NCBI RefSeq assembly: GCF_016342275.1
Contig: NZ_JAEIOT010000015.1
Location: forward strand, 1-64,000
Length of the DNA: 64,000 nt
Direction of reading: 5' to 3'
Source of the DNA: Corynebacterium marambiense
Lineage (GTDB): Bacteria; Actinomycetota; Actinomycetes; Mycobacteriales; Mycobacteriaceae
The number at the start of each line of letters is the position of its first letter. The first letter of the stretch is position 1. A program made the translations under genes and the position numbers. Under the pieces are notes generated by a model. The model worked only from the letters and a program-made list of their open reading frames with translations, was not told the origin of the DNA and did not search any database. Shown here one piece after another: positions 1 through 9,545 of this stretch.

Positions 1-35
1 TAGTAATGTGTGGAGGTGACCGGTACTAATTGACC
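1..35 (+). rRNA. 23S rRNA, 3' end only
   Basis: The first bases contain the conserved tail of bacterial 23S rRNA (TGTGGAGGTGACCGGTACTA, positions 10-29). The rest of the gene lies left of the window. The exact 3' end cannot be fixed from sequence alone. A 5S gene and a terminator follow in the usual order, so this is the end of an rRNA operon read on the plus strand. Confidence 0.9.
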
Positions 36-155
36 GAAACAAAACAACACCTGCACAGAAACATTTGATCTGTTGCTCGCGTCCACTAGCCAGTGTCTGG
101 CACCAACACCAGCACGAAACAGTTTTGTGTTTTGTGTGTGACATTGTTTGAGATG

Positions 156-274
156 TGTCGGTGGTTTTAGCGGTGGGGAAACGCCCGGTCCCTTTCCGAA
201 CCCGGAAGCTAAGCCCTCCAGCGCCGATGGTACTGCATGCGGGAGCGTGTGGGAGAGTAGGACACCGCCGATAC
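156..274 (+). rRNA. 5S rRNA
   Basis: About 119 nt with the standard 5S features: a 5' strand TCGGTGGTTTTAGCGG pairing with the 3' GACACCGCCGA, and the conserved core CCGAACCCGGAAGCTAAG at 196-213. It lies about 120 bp after the 23S end. Boundaries are accurate to a few bases. Confidence 0.95.
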
Positions 275-300
275 TACAACTTCATGAGTATGGATTGGGG

Positions 301-356
301 CACCGGCCTTTGGGTGGTTGACAGGAATGTCGACCCCCCGGGGGCCGGTGTTTTGT
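301..356 (+). terminator. rRNA operon terminator
   Basis: CACCGGCC (301-308) pairs with GGCCGGTG (343-350) and is followed by TTTT. An inner helix GGTTGACA/TGTCGACC extends the stem. It sits about 25 bp after the 5S gene, where transcription of the rRNA operon should end. Confidence 0.8.
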
Positions 357-1624
357 CATATTCACCACCAAAAGGCGGGGTGGTTGTTTATTGCCGCTCT
401 AGGGGCGGCGTTCCCGCGTACGGAGTTTTCGCCTGAAGCGCCGATTTCACTGATCTCCCGCGTTATCTTGCTTTCTGTCCGCTTTTCTACACTGGTCGTG
501 CATTGCTCGATGCTCGGTGACAGACAGTAGGTCGAGACCACCCATACTGACTAGAACATCGCGCGGGTCTGTTAGGGCACTACCGGTGTAGGTGACCACG
601 CAGGCTGCGTCAACACCGTCGGAGCACTCGCCGACGGGCAAAACGATGATGAAGGCGGTCTTGATGCCCCCTCGGCCGGGCACCGGCCAGGGCTTCGAGG
701 TCTTCTGAAACCGGGCTATGTGCGCCTCGTGGAGCACACCTTAGAATCCAGCAGCGGCCAGCGTGCTGGACCGGACGTCGTGGATCAGGAAGGCAAGCAC
801 GCACGGACGATAGGACCCCAACCAAGACACTCGGACGCAGGACGGATCTGGGGCAACACACTGCGCAAACGGTTGTTCATGCGGGTTTAGCGGTACCTGT
901 GATGACGCCATCGAAGAACACGGTGACCCTCGTCAACGCTGACCGGCTTTTCAGCATCGAGGAGCAACGTGCGCAGTCACACGAACGCCACGCACCTACC
1001 GAATGGACAGTGACTGCTCAAACAACCTTGACGGAAGAAAGAAATCCACCAGCATCAACGCTGAAAGCAACCCCGCGACCGCGGTGGGAAATGACAGACC
1101 ACGGACTGTGCGTGACGTCTCGGCAGGGGAGGCACTCGAGTGGTGGGAACCTGAACGAGTCGCCGCACTGTTCCGCGTCACCCCAGGGGCGGGGTGGGGC
1201 CATCATAGGTGCGGGGCGTGCGCGGAGCGGATCAACCCGGACTGGGGCTTAGTCACTTCCGACCCGCGGGGCAGGACCCGTAGTGTCGAGATCGCCGAAA
1301 AACAGCAGACATTGGGAAATATCGGGGTAGGGGGCAAGAATCCCGGAGAATAGACCGGACCCACAAGAAACAAGCACCCGCAACACGTTCACGTCATCGG
1401 GTCTGTTACCCGCGAGAACGCTGGACATTGAACGTAAAACCCATACCGCCGTCCCCGCCCCGACATGTACCACCACCCCGAGATCCCCCACCAACGCACT
1501 CCCCTTGACACCGGCCTACCTGAGGGCTACGAATACGATCTCGGGATATACCAACACCGGACGCTACGAGACACACTAGGTGCCTCCTACAGTTTGCGAA
1601 CCCAGCCACATAAGAGGGGACTCG
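357..1624. other. gene-poor stretch between rRNA operon and crcB pair
   Basis: No gene can be defended in these about 1270 bases. Several short overlapping frames exist on both strands. The most protein-like is minus-strand 447-737 (96 residues from a GTG, with a segment reading AFIIVLPVGECSDGVDAA), but it has an in-frame stop two codons upstream and no convincing ribosome binding site. Plus-strand frames at 899-1252 and 1003-1353 overlap each other and match no family I recognise. The stretch may hold decayed genes or the edge of an old insertion next to the rRNA operon. Confidence 0.5.
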
Positions 1625-1972
1625 CTAGAACGTCCACCCGCCCAGAAACACGGCCGAGATACCGCACATCGTCGTCGCTGTGCAATATACGGTGGCGGTG
1701 CGCCATGAACCGTTCCTGATCAACTGACCGATCTCCTTCGCCAATGTCGACCACGTCGATAACGCGCCACTGAATCCAGCACCGGCCATGAGAACCAGGG
1801 AAGGGTGCATCGTCGACAACTCCTCGGAGGCGAGGACCCCGAGGAGGAAACACGCGGTCGTGTTGGCCACCAGAGTGCCCCAGAGTTCGGGCAGGAGACG
1901 GGCACACCAGTACCTGCCGATTCCACCGAATGCCGCACCCACGGCAACGAGCAGCAGAGAAATGGGTGTCAT
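1625..1972 (-). CDS. crcB: fluoride ion channel, CrcB/Fluc family (second of pair)
   Basis: A 115-residue protein with four hydrophobic helices and the Fluc signature near the N-terminus (GAAFGGIGRYW, with the conserved Arg). Family role: exports fluoride as a dual-topology dimer in the cytoplasmic membrane. The third-helix segment reads GALSTWSTLAKE, less canonical than the FSTF of its neighbour. Its ATG overlaps the stop of the upstream crcB by 4 nt (ATGA), so the two are translationally coupled and may form a heterodimer. The gene is at the 3' end of a minus-strand run from the AGCS transporter; no clear terminator is visible after it. Confidence 0.93.
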   Translation of the reverse strand: MTPISLLLVAVGAAFGGIGRYWCARLLPELWGTLVANTTACFLLGVLASEELSTMHPSLVLMAGAGFSGALSTWSTLAKEIGQLIRNGSWRTATVYCTATTMCGISAVFLGGWTF

Positions 1973-2322
1973 TGGGTGACCTCATCGTGGATGGACGTTC
2001 CGCAGTTGTTCGATGTTCGCCGGGTGAGCGCGTCACCCAACAGCCATCCCCCAACGCAGCTCACGAGCGTCGCGGCGAGGTAAAGCACGGCGAGTGGTGG
2101 GTCCGCTTTGGTGAGGATTACCGCGAATGTTGAGAAGCTGGTGAATCCGCCGAGCAGTCCGGCTCCCAGGAACGGGCCCGGTTTCCGCCACCCCATCATG
2201 AAGGAACCCAGGGCATTCACGACGATCAGTGGGAACATCCCCGGGCCGAGCGCGACAATGACTAACCACCGGAGGGTAGCGCCGAGCGCGGCTCCAGTGG
2301 CCACCATGACGGTTGGCATCAT
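1969..2322 (-). CDS. crcB: fluoride ion channel, CrcB/Fluc family (first of pair)
   Basis: A 117-residue protein with four membrane helices, the N-terminal GAALGATLRW motif and the typical third-helix sequence GGFTSFSTF (Phe-box residues of Fluc channels). Family role: fluoride efflux. The start codon is the first of two adjacent ATGs. Upstream there are only 48 bp to the preceding AGCS gene; I find no good Shine-Dalgarno there, but a TATAGA-like -10 lies about 11 bp upstream, so it may have its own promoter or be read from the transporter gene. It overlaps the next crcB by 4 nt. Confidence 0.93.
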   Translation of the reverse strand: MMPTVMVATGAALGATLRWLVIVALGPGMFPLIVVNALGSFMMGWRKPGPFLGAGLLGGFTSFSTFAVILTKADPPLAVLYLAATLVSCVGGWLLGDALTRRTSNNCGTSIHDEVTQ

Positions 2323-2370
2323 GGGTACAGAGTCTATATGCGTTTCTCCGCATTGTGCTGTGCCTGGCGG

Positions 2371-3789
2371 TCAGCTCCATTCCATGCCGCGGCGCGCCAT
2401 GAACTTTTCGATATCGGCGGCCGACGCCCGAATTTGGGGATCGAATCTGAGGTACGCCCGGGTTTCGCGGGCGACGTAGCCGGAGACGAGGATCAGGCCG
2501 ATGATGTTCGGGAGAACCATCATTCCGTTGGCGAGGTCGGAGAATGTCCACACGGTGGTCAGCTCGGTCACGGCGCCGATGAAGACCGCGACGGTGAAAG
2601 CGAGCCGATACCACATCGAGGAACGGGGGCCGAAGACACTCATCAGGCAGCGTTCACCGTAATAGGACCAGCCGAGGATCGTGGAGAAGGCGAAGAAGAT
2701 GATGGAGATACTCACGAGTTCATCACCGAAGTTACCGGGTAGCCCGGAGCCGAAGGCCTCCGCGGTCATCAGGTTGGCGGCGTTCTCCCCGTGGTTCCAC
2801 ACTCCGGTCACTATCAGCACGAGGCCGGTGAAGGTGATCACCACGAGCGTGTCGATGAACGTCTGAGTCATGGAGACGAGGCCCTGGCGGACAGGATGGA
2901 GGGTCTTCGCGGCTGCAGCGGGGATAGCTCCGCTACCCATTCCTGATTCGTTGGAGAAAAGGCCCCGGGCGACGCCCATCCGCATCGCCATAATGATACC
3001 CGCTCCGGCAAAGCCGCCGGTGGCGGCGGTTCCGGTGAAGGCGTCCGTGATGATGAGCACGAATGCGGCGGGGATCTCACCGATGTTGGCGAGCAGCACC
3101 CAGGTGGAGGCCGCGATGTAGACGACGATCATGAGAGGAACGAATGCCGAGGTGACCTTGCCGATTGCCTCGATACCGAAGAACAGCACGATTCCCACGA
3201 TGAGGAACATCACTACTCCGGAGACCCACGGCGGGATGCCGAACGAATCCTGCATTCCTGCAGCGACGGCGTTGGACTGGGTCATGTTGCCGATTCCGAA
3301 GGCCGCGATGGCCGTGGAGATCGCGAAGAATGTCGCGAGATATCCGCCCATCGGCCCCTTGATCGTTTTTCTGAGGTAGTACTGCGGTCCGCCGGCCTGT
3401 TTACCGTTGGTATCCGTTTCTCGGTGGAGGGATCCCAGGAAGGCCTCGGCATACTTCGACGCCATGCCGAGCAGACCCGTCATCCACATCCAGAAGAGTG
3501 CTCCGGGGCCCCCGATGGACATGGCGGTGGCGACGCCGACGATGTTGCCGACTCCGACAGTGGCGGCCAGGGCGGTGGTGAGGGCCTCATACTTTGAGAT
3601 GTCGCCCTTTCCCTCGTCTTCTTCCTTATCCAGGAATGCATGTCGGAGGGCACGGCCCAGGGTACGGAACTGGATGCCACGGAGCCGAAAGGTGAGGAAC
3701 GCGCCGGTTCCGAGGAGCAGCGGCAGTAGGAGGAATGGCCCCCAGACGATCCTGTCCAGAGCGGTCAGAAACTCGTTTAAGCTGGTCAT
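2371..3789 (-). CDS. sodium:alanine/glycine symporter, AGCS family
   Basis: A 472-residue integral membrane protein. It carries the AGCS family signatures [14 protein letters not shown] and [22 protein letters not shown], and the C-terminal WTFSDLANGMM segment. Family role: sodium-driven uptake of alanine, glycine or related small amino acids. The next gene upstream on the same strand (4053-5471) is a close paralogue of identical length, so the pair arose by tandem duplication. A TAGGTT box 8 nt before the ATG suggests a leaderless transcript. The actual substrate cannot be read from the sequence. Confidence 0.93.
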   Translation of the reverse strand: MTSLNEFLTALDRIVWGPFLLLPLLLGTGAFLTFRLRGIQFRTLGRALRHAFLDKEEDEGKGDISKYEALTTALAATVGVGNIVGVATAMSIGGPGALFWMWMTGLLGMASKYAEAFLGSLHRETDTNGKQAGGPQYYLRKTIKGPMGGYLATFFAISTAIAAFGIGNMTQSNAVAAGMQDSFGIPPWVSGVVMFLIVGIVLFFGIEAIGKVTSAFVPLMIVVYIAASTWVLLANIGEIPAAFVLIITDAFTGTAATGGFAGAGIIMAMRMGVARGLFSNESGMGSGAIPAAAAKTLHPVRQGLVSMTQTFIDTLVVITFTGLVLIVTGVWNHGENAANLMTAEAFGSGLPGNFGDELVSISIIFFAFSTILGWSYYGERCLMSVFGPRSSMWYRLAFTVAVFIGAVTELTTVWTFSDLANGMMVLPNIIGLILVSGYVARETRAYLRFDPQIRASAADIEKFMARRGMEWS

Positions 3790-3950
3790 GACGGTCTAAC
3801 CTACCGTGTGATAGGTATTAGACCGAGAGACTTCAGGATTTCTGCACCCCCTTTCGCCGTCCACGTGGCGTCAGCGGAACAAGAGCGGATTACTGCGTTG
3901 TCACGGGTGATGCGGTGTTTTCGGCCCCCTGTTCGGTACTCTGACAGGAG

Positions 3951-3982
3951 GAGCGGGGGCAGATTATCTGCTACCCCCGCTC
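3951..3982 (-). terminator. hairpin between the two AGCS genes
   Basis: GAGCGGGGGCAG pairs with CTGCTACCCCCGCTC around a short A/T loop, with a small bulge. It lies about 70 bp after the stop of the upstream minus-strand symporter. There is no U-tract after it on the minus strand, so termination strength is uncertain; it could also be an mRNA-stability stem. Confidence 0.5.
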
Positions 3983-4052
3983 GTGGTAACAGCTCCATCA
4001 CCCGGTGCTGGACGCGGAGCCGTCCACTTCCTGATGTGCCAGTGGCTGAAGG

Positions 4053-5471
4053 CTACTTCCAGTCCATGCCCTGGCGGACGAGGAATTCCTGGCATTCTTC
4101 GGGGGACTTGCGGAGGTCCGGATCGAACTTCAGGTAGGCGTTGGTTTCCTTGACGACGAGGCCCGACAGTATCAGCAGTCCGATGAGGTTGGGCAGCGCC
4201 ATCAGGCCGTTGGCGACGTCGGAGAAGGTCCAGATCGGGGTGAGTTCGGAAATTGCGCCGATGAATACGCAGACGGTCGCGAGCATCCTGTAGGGGACGG
4301 TTGATCGGGTTCCGAAGAGTGACTGCAGGCAGCGTTCCCCGTAGTAGTACCAGCCGAGGATCGTGGAGAAGGCGAAGAATACGATGGACATGGAGACGAT
4401 GGTCCCGCCCCATTGTCCGGGGAGTCCGCGGGAGAATGCCTCTGCGGTCATGATGTTGGCGTGTTCCTTGCCTAGGTCCCATGCTCCGGTGGTGATGATC
4501 GTGAGGCCGGTGAAAGTGACGACGACGATGGTGTCGATGAACGTCTGGGTCATGGAGACGAGTCCCTGGCGGGTCGGGTGAGAGGTCTTTGCTGCGGCTG
4601 CCGCGATTGCTCCGGTACCGATACCGGATTCGTTGGAGAAGATGCCTCGTGCGACGCCCATCTGGAGGACGAGAATGATGGCGGAACCGGTGAACCCTCC
4701 CACGGCGGCGGTTCCCGTGAATGCGTCGGTGAAGATCAGTCCGAATGCGGCGGGTATGCCTGCGGCGTTTCGGAAAAGGACGACGAGGGAGCCACCGATG
4801 TAGAGGATGATCATGAGCGGCACGAAGGCGGAAGTGATGGTGCCGATGGCTCGGATACCTCCGAGGAGAACGGTGCCGGTGCACACGAACATCAGGACAC
4901 CAGACACCCACGGGTCCACGCCGAATGTGTCCTCCATACCGGCTGCTACCGCATTGGCCTGGGTGAGGTTTCCGATGCCGAGCGCCGCAATGGGGGTGAG
5001 AACCGCGAAGAACAGGGCCAACCAGCGGCCCAGTGGGCCCTTGATGCCGCGTTTCAGGTAGTACTGCGGTCCGCCGGACTGGTTGCCCTTCGAATCAGTG
5101 ACGCGGAAGCGAACACCGAGATAGGCCTCCGTGTACTTGGAAGCCATGCCGACGAGTCCGGTCATCCACATCCAGAACAGTGCGCCTGGTCCACCGACCG
5201 CGAGTGCGGTGGCGACACCGACGATGTTGCCGACACCGACGGTCGCTGCCAGGGCGGTCGTCAGCGCCTGATAGTTGGAGATGTCGCCCTCGCCCTCTTT
5301 GTCGTTGGCATCGACGAAGCCGTGACGCAGGCCGAGGAACAGGGCGCGGAACTGCAGTCCACGGAGCCGGATCGTGAGGTACAGACCGGTTCCGAGGAGT
5401 AACGGTATGAGCAGGAATGGGCCCCAGATGATGCCGGACAGGGTGGCGAGCAGATCATTCAGCGTGGACAT
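4053..5471 (-). CDS. sodium:alanine/glycine symporter, AGCS family (paralogue)
   Basis: A 472-residue multi-pass membrane protein that aligns along its whole length with the 2371-3789 product. Shared family motifs: [49 protein letters not shown] and [13 protein letters not shown]. Family role: sodium-coupled uptake of small neutral amino acids. The ATG is preceded by TAATTT at about 8 nt, consistent with a leaderless start; no Shine-Dalgarno is close. It is divergent from pgm. The two copies differ at many residues, so the duplication is old and specificities may differ. Confidence 0.93.
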   Translation of the reverse strand: MSTLNDLLATLSGIIWGPFLLIPLLLGTGLYLTIRLRGLQFRALFLGLRHGFVDANDKEGEGDISNYQALTTALAATVGVGNIVGVATALAVGGPGALFWMWMTGLVGMASKYTEAYLGVRFRVTDSKGNQSGGPQYYLKRGIKGPLGRWLALFFAVLTPIAALGIGNLTQANAVAAGMEDTFGVDPWVSGVLMFVCTGTVLLGGIRAIGTITSAFVPLMIILYIGGSLVVLFRNAAGIPAAFGLIFTDAFTGTAAVGGFTGSAIILVLQMGVARGIFSNESGIGTGAIAAAAAKTSHPTRQGLVSMTQTFIDTIVVVTFTGLTIITTGAWDLGKEHANIMTAEAFSRGLPGQWGGTIVSMSIVFFAFSTILGWYYYGERCLQSLFGTRSTVPYRMLATVCVFIGAISELTPIWTFSDVANGLMALPNLIGLLILSGLVVKETNAYLKFDPDLRKSPEECQEFLVRQGMDWK

Positions 5472-5731
5472 ACTGTAGAAAATTACAGGTTCCCTTCAGT
5501 CAGGCACAGGGTTTTCCTGGATTGCCGCCCCCCGTGGACACCCCCGGCTCCGCCGGGTGCTCCCGGCTATGTCCGATATATCGTGAGGGGGCGAGAATCC
5601 TGGGGGTGATCCCCTGCGCGCCGGACAAAATCGGGGGAAGATTGGGGGTGAGTCCGCGGACGGGTGTCGTCAGCGCAATACCCGATGCATCCGCCCGGCA
5701 ACCCGTCGAACAAGAAGGAGCCTCCACAGAC

Positions 5732-7390
5732 ATGGCACACGACCGCGCAGGCCAACCCGCCCTTGACAGTGACCTCATCGACATCGCGGAGGTCGTCACC
5801 GCGTACTACACCCGCATCCCGGATGTGGAGGACCCTGACCAGCAGGTTGCCTTCGGGACATCCGGGCACAGGGGTTCTTCCCTGGATACCGCGTTCAATG
5901 AAAACCACATCCTCGCGACGACGCAGGCGATCGTCGACTACCGCAGGCGGGAGAAGATTGGGGGGCCCGTGTACATCGGCCGCGATCCCCATGCGCTATC
6001 CGAACCCGCGATGGTGTCCGCGCTGGAGGTTCTTCTCGCCAACGACATTTCGGTGCTGGTCGACGACCGCGGGCGGTACACACCGACTCCGGCCGTCTCG
6101 CACGCGATCCTCGCACACAATGCCCGGCTCGATGGTGGTGTGACGGGGACGGATCCCCGCCGGGCTGACGGAATTATCATCACTCCGTCGCACAACCCGC
6201 CCCGGGACGGCGGATTCAAGTACAACCCGCCGAATGGTGGACCAGCGGACACCGACGCCACCGACTGGATTGCGGCCCGCGCGAACGAGCTTCTCCGTAC
6301 GGGACTCGACGGGGTGAAGCGCACGCCGGTATCCGGTGTCCTCGACAAGCGTTGTGGCCGACACAACTATCTGGACACCTACATCGCTGATCTCCCCAAC
6401 GTCGTCGACATGGACGTCATCCGGGATTCAGGGTTGACCATCGGTGCCGACCCCATGGGTGGCGCCGCGGTGGACTACTGGGGGGCGATCGCGGATGCAC
6501 ACGGTCTCAACCTGACCGTCGTCAACCCGCGGGTCGACGCGACCTGGCGGTTCATGACGCTGGACACCGACGGCAAGATCCGGATGGACTGCTCGAGCGC
6601 GAACTCCATGGCCTCACTCGTCGCCGGTCGTGGTGACTTCGACCTGGCGACCGGAAACGACGCCGACGCCGACCGGCACGGTATCGTCACCCCGGATGCG
6701 GGCTTGATGAACCCGAACCACTATCTCGCGGTCGCGATCGACTATCTTTTCCGTCGTCGCCACAACTGGGACCAGCGGATCAACGTCGGCAAGACACTCG
6801 TGTCTTCTTCGATGGTCGACCGTGTCGTCGCCGATCTCGGACGGACCCTCGTCGAGGTGCCGGTTGGCTTCAAGTGGTTCGTCCCCGGCCTTATCGACGG
6901 AACAATCGGGTTCGGTGGCGAGGAATCTGCCGGGGCCTCCTTCCTGCGTCGCGATGGCTCGGTCTGGTCGACGGACAAGGACGGCATCATCCTCGACCTC
7001 CTGGCCAGTGAGATCACCGCGGCCACGGGGAAGACGCCGTCCGAGCGGTACGCCGAGTTGGAGCAGAAGTTCGGCAGTCCCGTCTACGCCCGCACCGATG
7101 CCCCGGCGAACCGTCAACAGAAGGCTGTTTTGAAGAAGCTGTCGCCGGAGGATGTCACGGCCACGGAACTCGCCGGAGAGGCCATCACCGCGAAACTCAC
7201 GGAGGCACCGGGCAACGGCGCACCGATCGGCGGTCTGAAGGTGACCACGGATTCCGCATGGTTCGCGGCGCGCCCCTCCGGAACCGAGGACAAGTACAAG
7301 ATCTACGCGGAGTCCTTCCGCGGCGCGGATCATCTGAAGGAGGTCCAGGCGCAGGCGCAGGAGCTGGTCGCAGGGGTCCTGGGCGACTGA
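5732..7390 (+). CDS. pgm: phosphoglucomutase, alpha-D-glucose type
   Basis: Interconverts glucose-1-phosphate and glucose-6-phosphate, linking glycolysis with glycogen, trehalose and envelope sugar synthesis. The 552-residue length fits bacterial Pgm. Visible motifs: AFGTSGHRG near residue 46, the phosphoserine loop TPSHNPP (Ser153), the metal-binding loop [10 protein letters not shown] (Asp310, Asp312, Asp314), GFGGEESAG and the phosphate-binding [10 protein letters not shown]. The frame is open further upstream to 5522, but the ATG at 5732 follows AGAAGGAG at 11 nt and gives the normal N-terminus, so it is preferred. Confidence 0.95.
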   Translation: MAHDRAGQPALDSDLIDIAEVVTAYYTRIPDVEDPDQQVAFGTSGHRGSSLDTAFNENHILATTQAIVDYRRREKIGGPVYIGRDPHALSEPAMVSALEVLLANDISVLVDDRGRYTPTPAVSHAILAHNARLDGGVTGTDPRRADGIIITPSHNPPRDGGFKYNPPNGGPADTDATDWIAARANELLRTGLDGVKRTPVSGVLDKRCGRHNYLDTYIADLPNVVDMDVIRDSGLTIGADPMGGAAVDYWGAIADAHGLNLTVVNPRVDATWRFMTLDTDGKIRMDCSSANSMASLVAGRGDFDLATGNDADADRHGIVTPDAGLMNPNHYLAVAIDYLFRRRHNWDQRINVGKTLVSSSMVDRVVADLGRTLVEVPVGFKWFVPGLIDGTIGFGGEESAGASFLRRDGSVWSTDKDGIILDLLASEITAATGKTPSERYAELEQKFGSPVYARTDAPANRQQKAVLKKLSPEDVTATELAGEAITAKLTEAPGNGAPIGGLKVTTDSAWFAARPSGTEDKYKIYAESFRGADHLKEVQAQAQELVAGVLGD

Positions 7391-7545
7391 TTCCCATCCG
7401 CCGGTGCGATCGGGGAACGGAGGAAGGGATGTGCCTCCGAACTCCGGTCGTGTCGTGCCCGGGCGACGTGCGGGGCCCGGAGAATTGAGATCGCGTTCCC
7501 TCGAACCCGGCGCGGGACGCGCTGGTTGCGCTAGTGTTATTGGGT

Positions 7546-8085
7546 GTGACCAACAATATGAAGAAGACGTCGATGAATCCTGCGGCACATGTCGAGGCGG
7601 CGAAGCCCGAATTCGTTCCGGCCAAGTACGACAGCCGATCGATCACTCTCGACGTGGTGTCGGCCCTCGCGCGGCTGGCGCTCGCGGTTGTGTGGCTCTA
7701 CAGCGGCTGGCAGAAGCTCTCGGAACCCATGGCCACCCGGCTCGCCGTCCGTTCCTATGAACTGTTCAGCGACGACACCGCGGATCTCATCGCGGTTGTG
7801 CTGCCGATCGGTGAGCTGATCCTCGGGGTGTTCCTGCTCATCGGGCTCTTCCTCCGGTTCAGCGCCTTCATCTCTCTGGTGCTGTTCCTTTTATTCATCG
7901 CCGGTATCGGCTCGGCCTGGGCCCGCGGCCTGTCCATCGACTGCGGTTGCTTCGGTGGCGGTGGCGCAGCTGAGGGCGTTACCTGGTGGTCCTATCTTTC
8001 GGAGATCCTCCGGGACATCGCCTTCCTGATCTTGGCCTGGGTGGTGTTCCGGTGGCCGTTCCGGCGATTCGCGCTCCGTGGTTGA
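7546..8085 (+). CDS. DoxX/MauE-like membrane protein with CxC motif
   Basis: About 179 residues with four predicted membrane helices and a short motif DCGCFGGGG near residue 135, typical of the MauE/DoxX group. MauE-type proteins are thought to assist disulfide formation or redox transfer across the membrane. The next gene encodes a DsbA-like thioredoxin-fold protein, so the two probably act together in envelope thiol oxidation; this is inference from adjacency and the paired cysteines. Start is uncertain: GTG at 7546 has TGTTAT 5 nt upstream (leaderless type), ATG at 7558 is an alternative, GTG at 7534 is less likely. Confidence 0.85.
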   Translation: MTNNMKKTSMNPAAHVEAAKPEFVPAKYDSRSITLDVVSALARLALAVVWLYSGWQKLSEPMATRLAVRSYELFSDDTADLIAVVLPIGELILGVFLLIGLFLRFSAFISLVLFLLFIAGIGSAWARGLSIDCGCFGGGGAAEGVTWWSYLSEILRDIAFLILAWVVFRWPFRRFALRG

Positions 8086-8229
8086 GCGACTAGGCTGCTT
8101 GATCGGGGAGTGTTGCGACGCTCCCCACGGGGCTCCCCACGGCCAGGATTGCGGGGAGATCCGCCCGGGTGCACCGGTCTCCCGCCGTGTGCACTGAACA
8201 TCCACTTCGACCGTAAGGGTTCAAAGAAC

Positions 8230-8991
8230 GTGAGTACGAAGATCAAGTCCCCGAATGAAAAGGGGCATGGTTTCCTCTGGGCGCTGGCGGCTGTGCTGGT
8301 TGTCGCGGCCATCGTGATCGGCTACATCATCACCTCGAGCGACGGCGAGAAGTCGGCGACGAGTGCAACCTCCACCACCGGAACCGACGCGGTGGAGACC
8401 GAGGCCGTGGAGATCAAACCGGGGGACACCGAAGCGGTGGACTTCAACGTTAAACAACACGACGGTTACATCACACTGTCCGCGGATTCCGCGAACGGCG
8501 ACACTCCGGTAGTGGACCTCTATGAGGACTACTCCTGCCCCCACTGCTCGGAGCTCGCCGAAGCCACCGACGATGAGATGAAGGAAGCCGTGACCGCGGG
8601 CAAGCTGGTCGTCAACATCCATCCCCTGGACTTCGTCGCCGGCGGCGACGAAGGGCACTCCACGATGGCGGGAACCGCCGCGATGATCGTCGCCGACAGC
8701 GGCGACGCCAAACTGTACTGGAATTACCGGAAGGCCCTGCTGGAGAACCAGCGGAAGATCTTCGACAAGTGGAACTACGTCACGTTCGCCGACGCGGCAA
8801 CGCGACTCGGGGCCGACGAGGAACTCGCCGGCACCATCCGTGCGGGCGAGGGACACGCCGAGTTCCAGAAGATCGCCTCCGCGAACGCCGAGAAGCTCAA
8901 GGAACAGACCGGTACGGTCTCCTCCCCGCGTATCGTGCGTGACGGCAAGGACGTTGACCTGAAGAACTGGGTCGACACGGTCACCAAGTGA
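8230..8991 (+). CDS. membrane-anchored DsbA-like thiol:disulfide protein
   Basis: 253 residues: short cytoplasmic N-terminus, one membrane helix (about 19-37), a Ser/Thr/Glu-rich linker, then a thioredoxin-fold DsbA domain with the active site CPHC (Cys103, Cys106) in YEDYSCPHC and a cis-Pro segment TVSSPRIV near the C-terminus. Family role: oxidation or isomerisation of exported protein thiols. The GTG at 8230 follows AAGGG by about 10 nt; the open frame before it (from 8110) lacks coding character. It lies 145 bp after the DoxX/MauE-like gene and is followed by a terminator, so the pair may be one unit. Confidence 0.9.
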   Translation: MSTKIKSPNEKGHGFLWALAAVLVVAAIVIGYIITSSDGEKSATSATSTTGTDAVETEAVEIKPGDTEAVDFNVKQHDGYITLSADSANGDTPVVDLYEDYSCPHCSELAEATDDEMKEAVTAGKLVVNIHPLDFVAGGDEGHSTMAGTAAMIVADSGDAKLYWNYRKALLENQRKIFDKWNYVTFADAATRLGADEELAGTIRAGEGHAEFQKIASANAEKLKEQTGTVSSPRIVRDGKDVDLKNWVDTVTK

Positions 8992-9011
8992 TATCCCGAT
9001 TCGGAAAGTAA

Positions 9012-9046
9012 GTGGGAGGCTCGTGGATGGAGCCTCCCACATCTTC
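9012..9046 (+). terminator. terminator after the DsbA-like gene
   Basis: Perfect 11-bp stem GTGGGAGGCTC/GAGCCTCCCAC with a 7-nt loop, 20 bp after the stop codon and followed by a short T-containing tail. Confidence 0.75.
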
Positions 9047-9117
9047 GTTCCGGACACCGGGAACAGGCGATTTGTTCGCCGTAGGGCCCTCCGTGTAGAT
9101 TGGGGGAGTCTCAATGA

Positions 9118-9190
9118 GGGGCTATGGCGCAGCTGGTAGCGCACCACACTGGCAGTGTGGGGGTCAGGGGTTCGAGTCCCCTTAGCTCCA
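9118..9190 (+). tRNA. tRNA-Ala (anticodon GGC), copy 1
   Basis: 73 nt cloverleaf: acceptor GGGGCTA pairs with TAGCTCC, anticodon stem CCACA/TGTGG encloses CTGGCAG with anticodon GGC, T-loop TTCGAGT. CCA is not encoded. An identical copy follows 78 bp later. Confidence 0.97.
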
Positions 9191-9268
9191 CTGTGAACCG
9201 GGATGATCCACGGATCGGTCGGCTCACAGTTCCGGACTCCGGTCCGTGGACGCAGAAATTTCATATGA

Positions 9269-9341
9269 GGGGCTATGGCGCAGCTGGTAGCGCACCACAC
9301 TGGCAGTGTGGGGGTCAGGGGTTCGAGTCCCCTTAGCTCCA
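9269..9341 (+). tRNA. tRNA-Ala (anticodon GGC), copy 2
   Basis: Same 73-nt sequence as the gene at 9118. Both copies share the preceding bases TGAGG, so the duplication includes a little upstream DNA; the 78-bp spacer has no partner in the other copy. A strong terminator follows. Confidence 0.97.
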
Positions 9342-9351
9342 CTTCAGATGA

Positions 9352-9394
9352 AAAACAGAAGCTGCCCCGCCATATGGCGGGGCAGCTTCTGTTT
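9352..9394 (+). terminator. terminator after the tRNA-Ala pair
   Basis: AAACAGAAGCTGCCCCGCC pairs with GGCGGGGCAGCTTCTGTTT around the loop ATAT, a perfect 19-bp stem ending in TTT. It ends the tRNA transcript and could also stop transcription from the minus strand. Confidence 0.9.
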
Positions 9395-9545
9395 CTGCGG
9401 TGGCATCGGTCAGAGCGTCGATGCTGGTATGGGGGAGGGCGCTGGTTGTGGGGTCGTCAGGCCGTACAGGTGGCGGTTTCGTCGTCGTCGATAGTGACAC
9501 GGGTGAACAGGGCCGGTTGGGGATCTGCCATTCGGATAGTTCTCA

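Noticed and set aside
2323..2370. Fluoride riboswitch upstream of crcB
   Set aside because: Only 48 bp separate crcB from the preceding gene and the conserved riboswitch pseudoknot sequences are absent.
8221..9342. Long minus-strand frame whose start reads MELRGLEPLTPTLPVWCATS
   Set aside because: This is the reverse complement of the tRNA-Ala genes, a well-known false gene, continuing as antisense of the DsbA-like gene.
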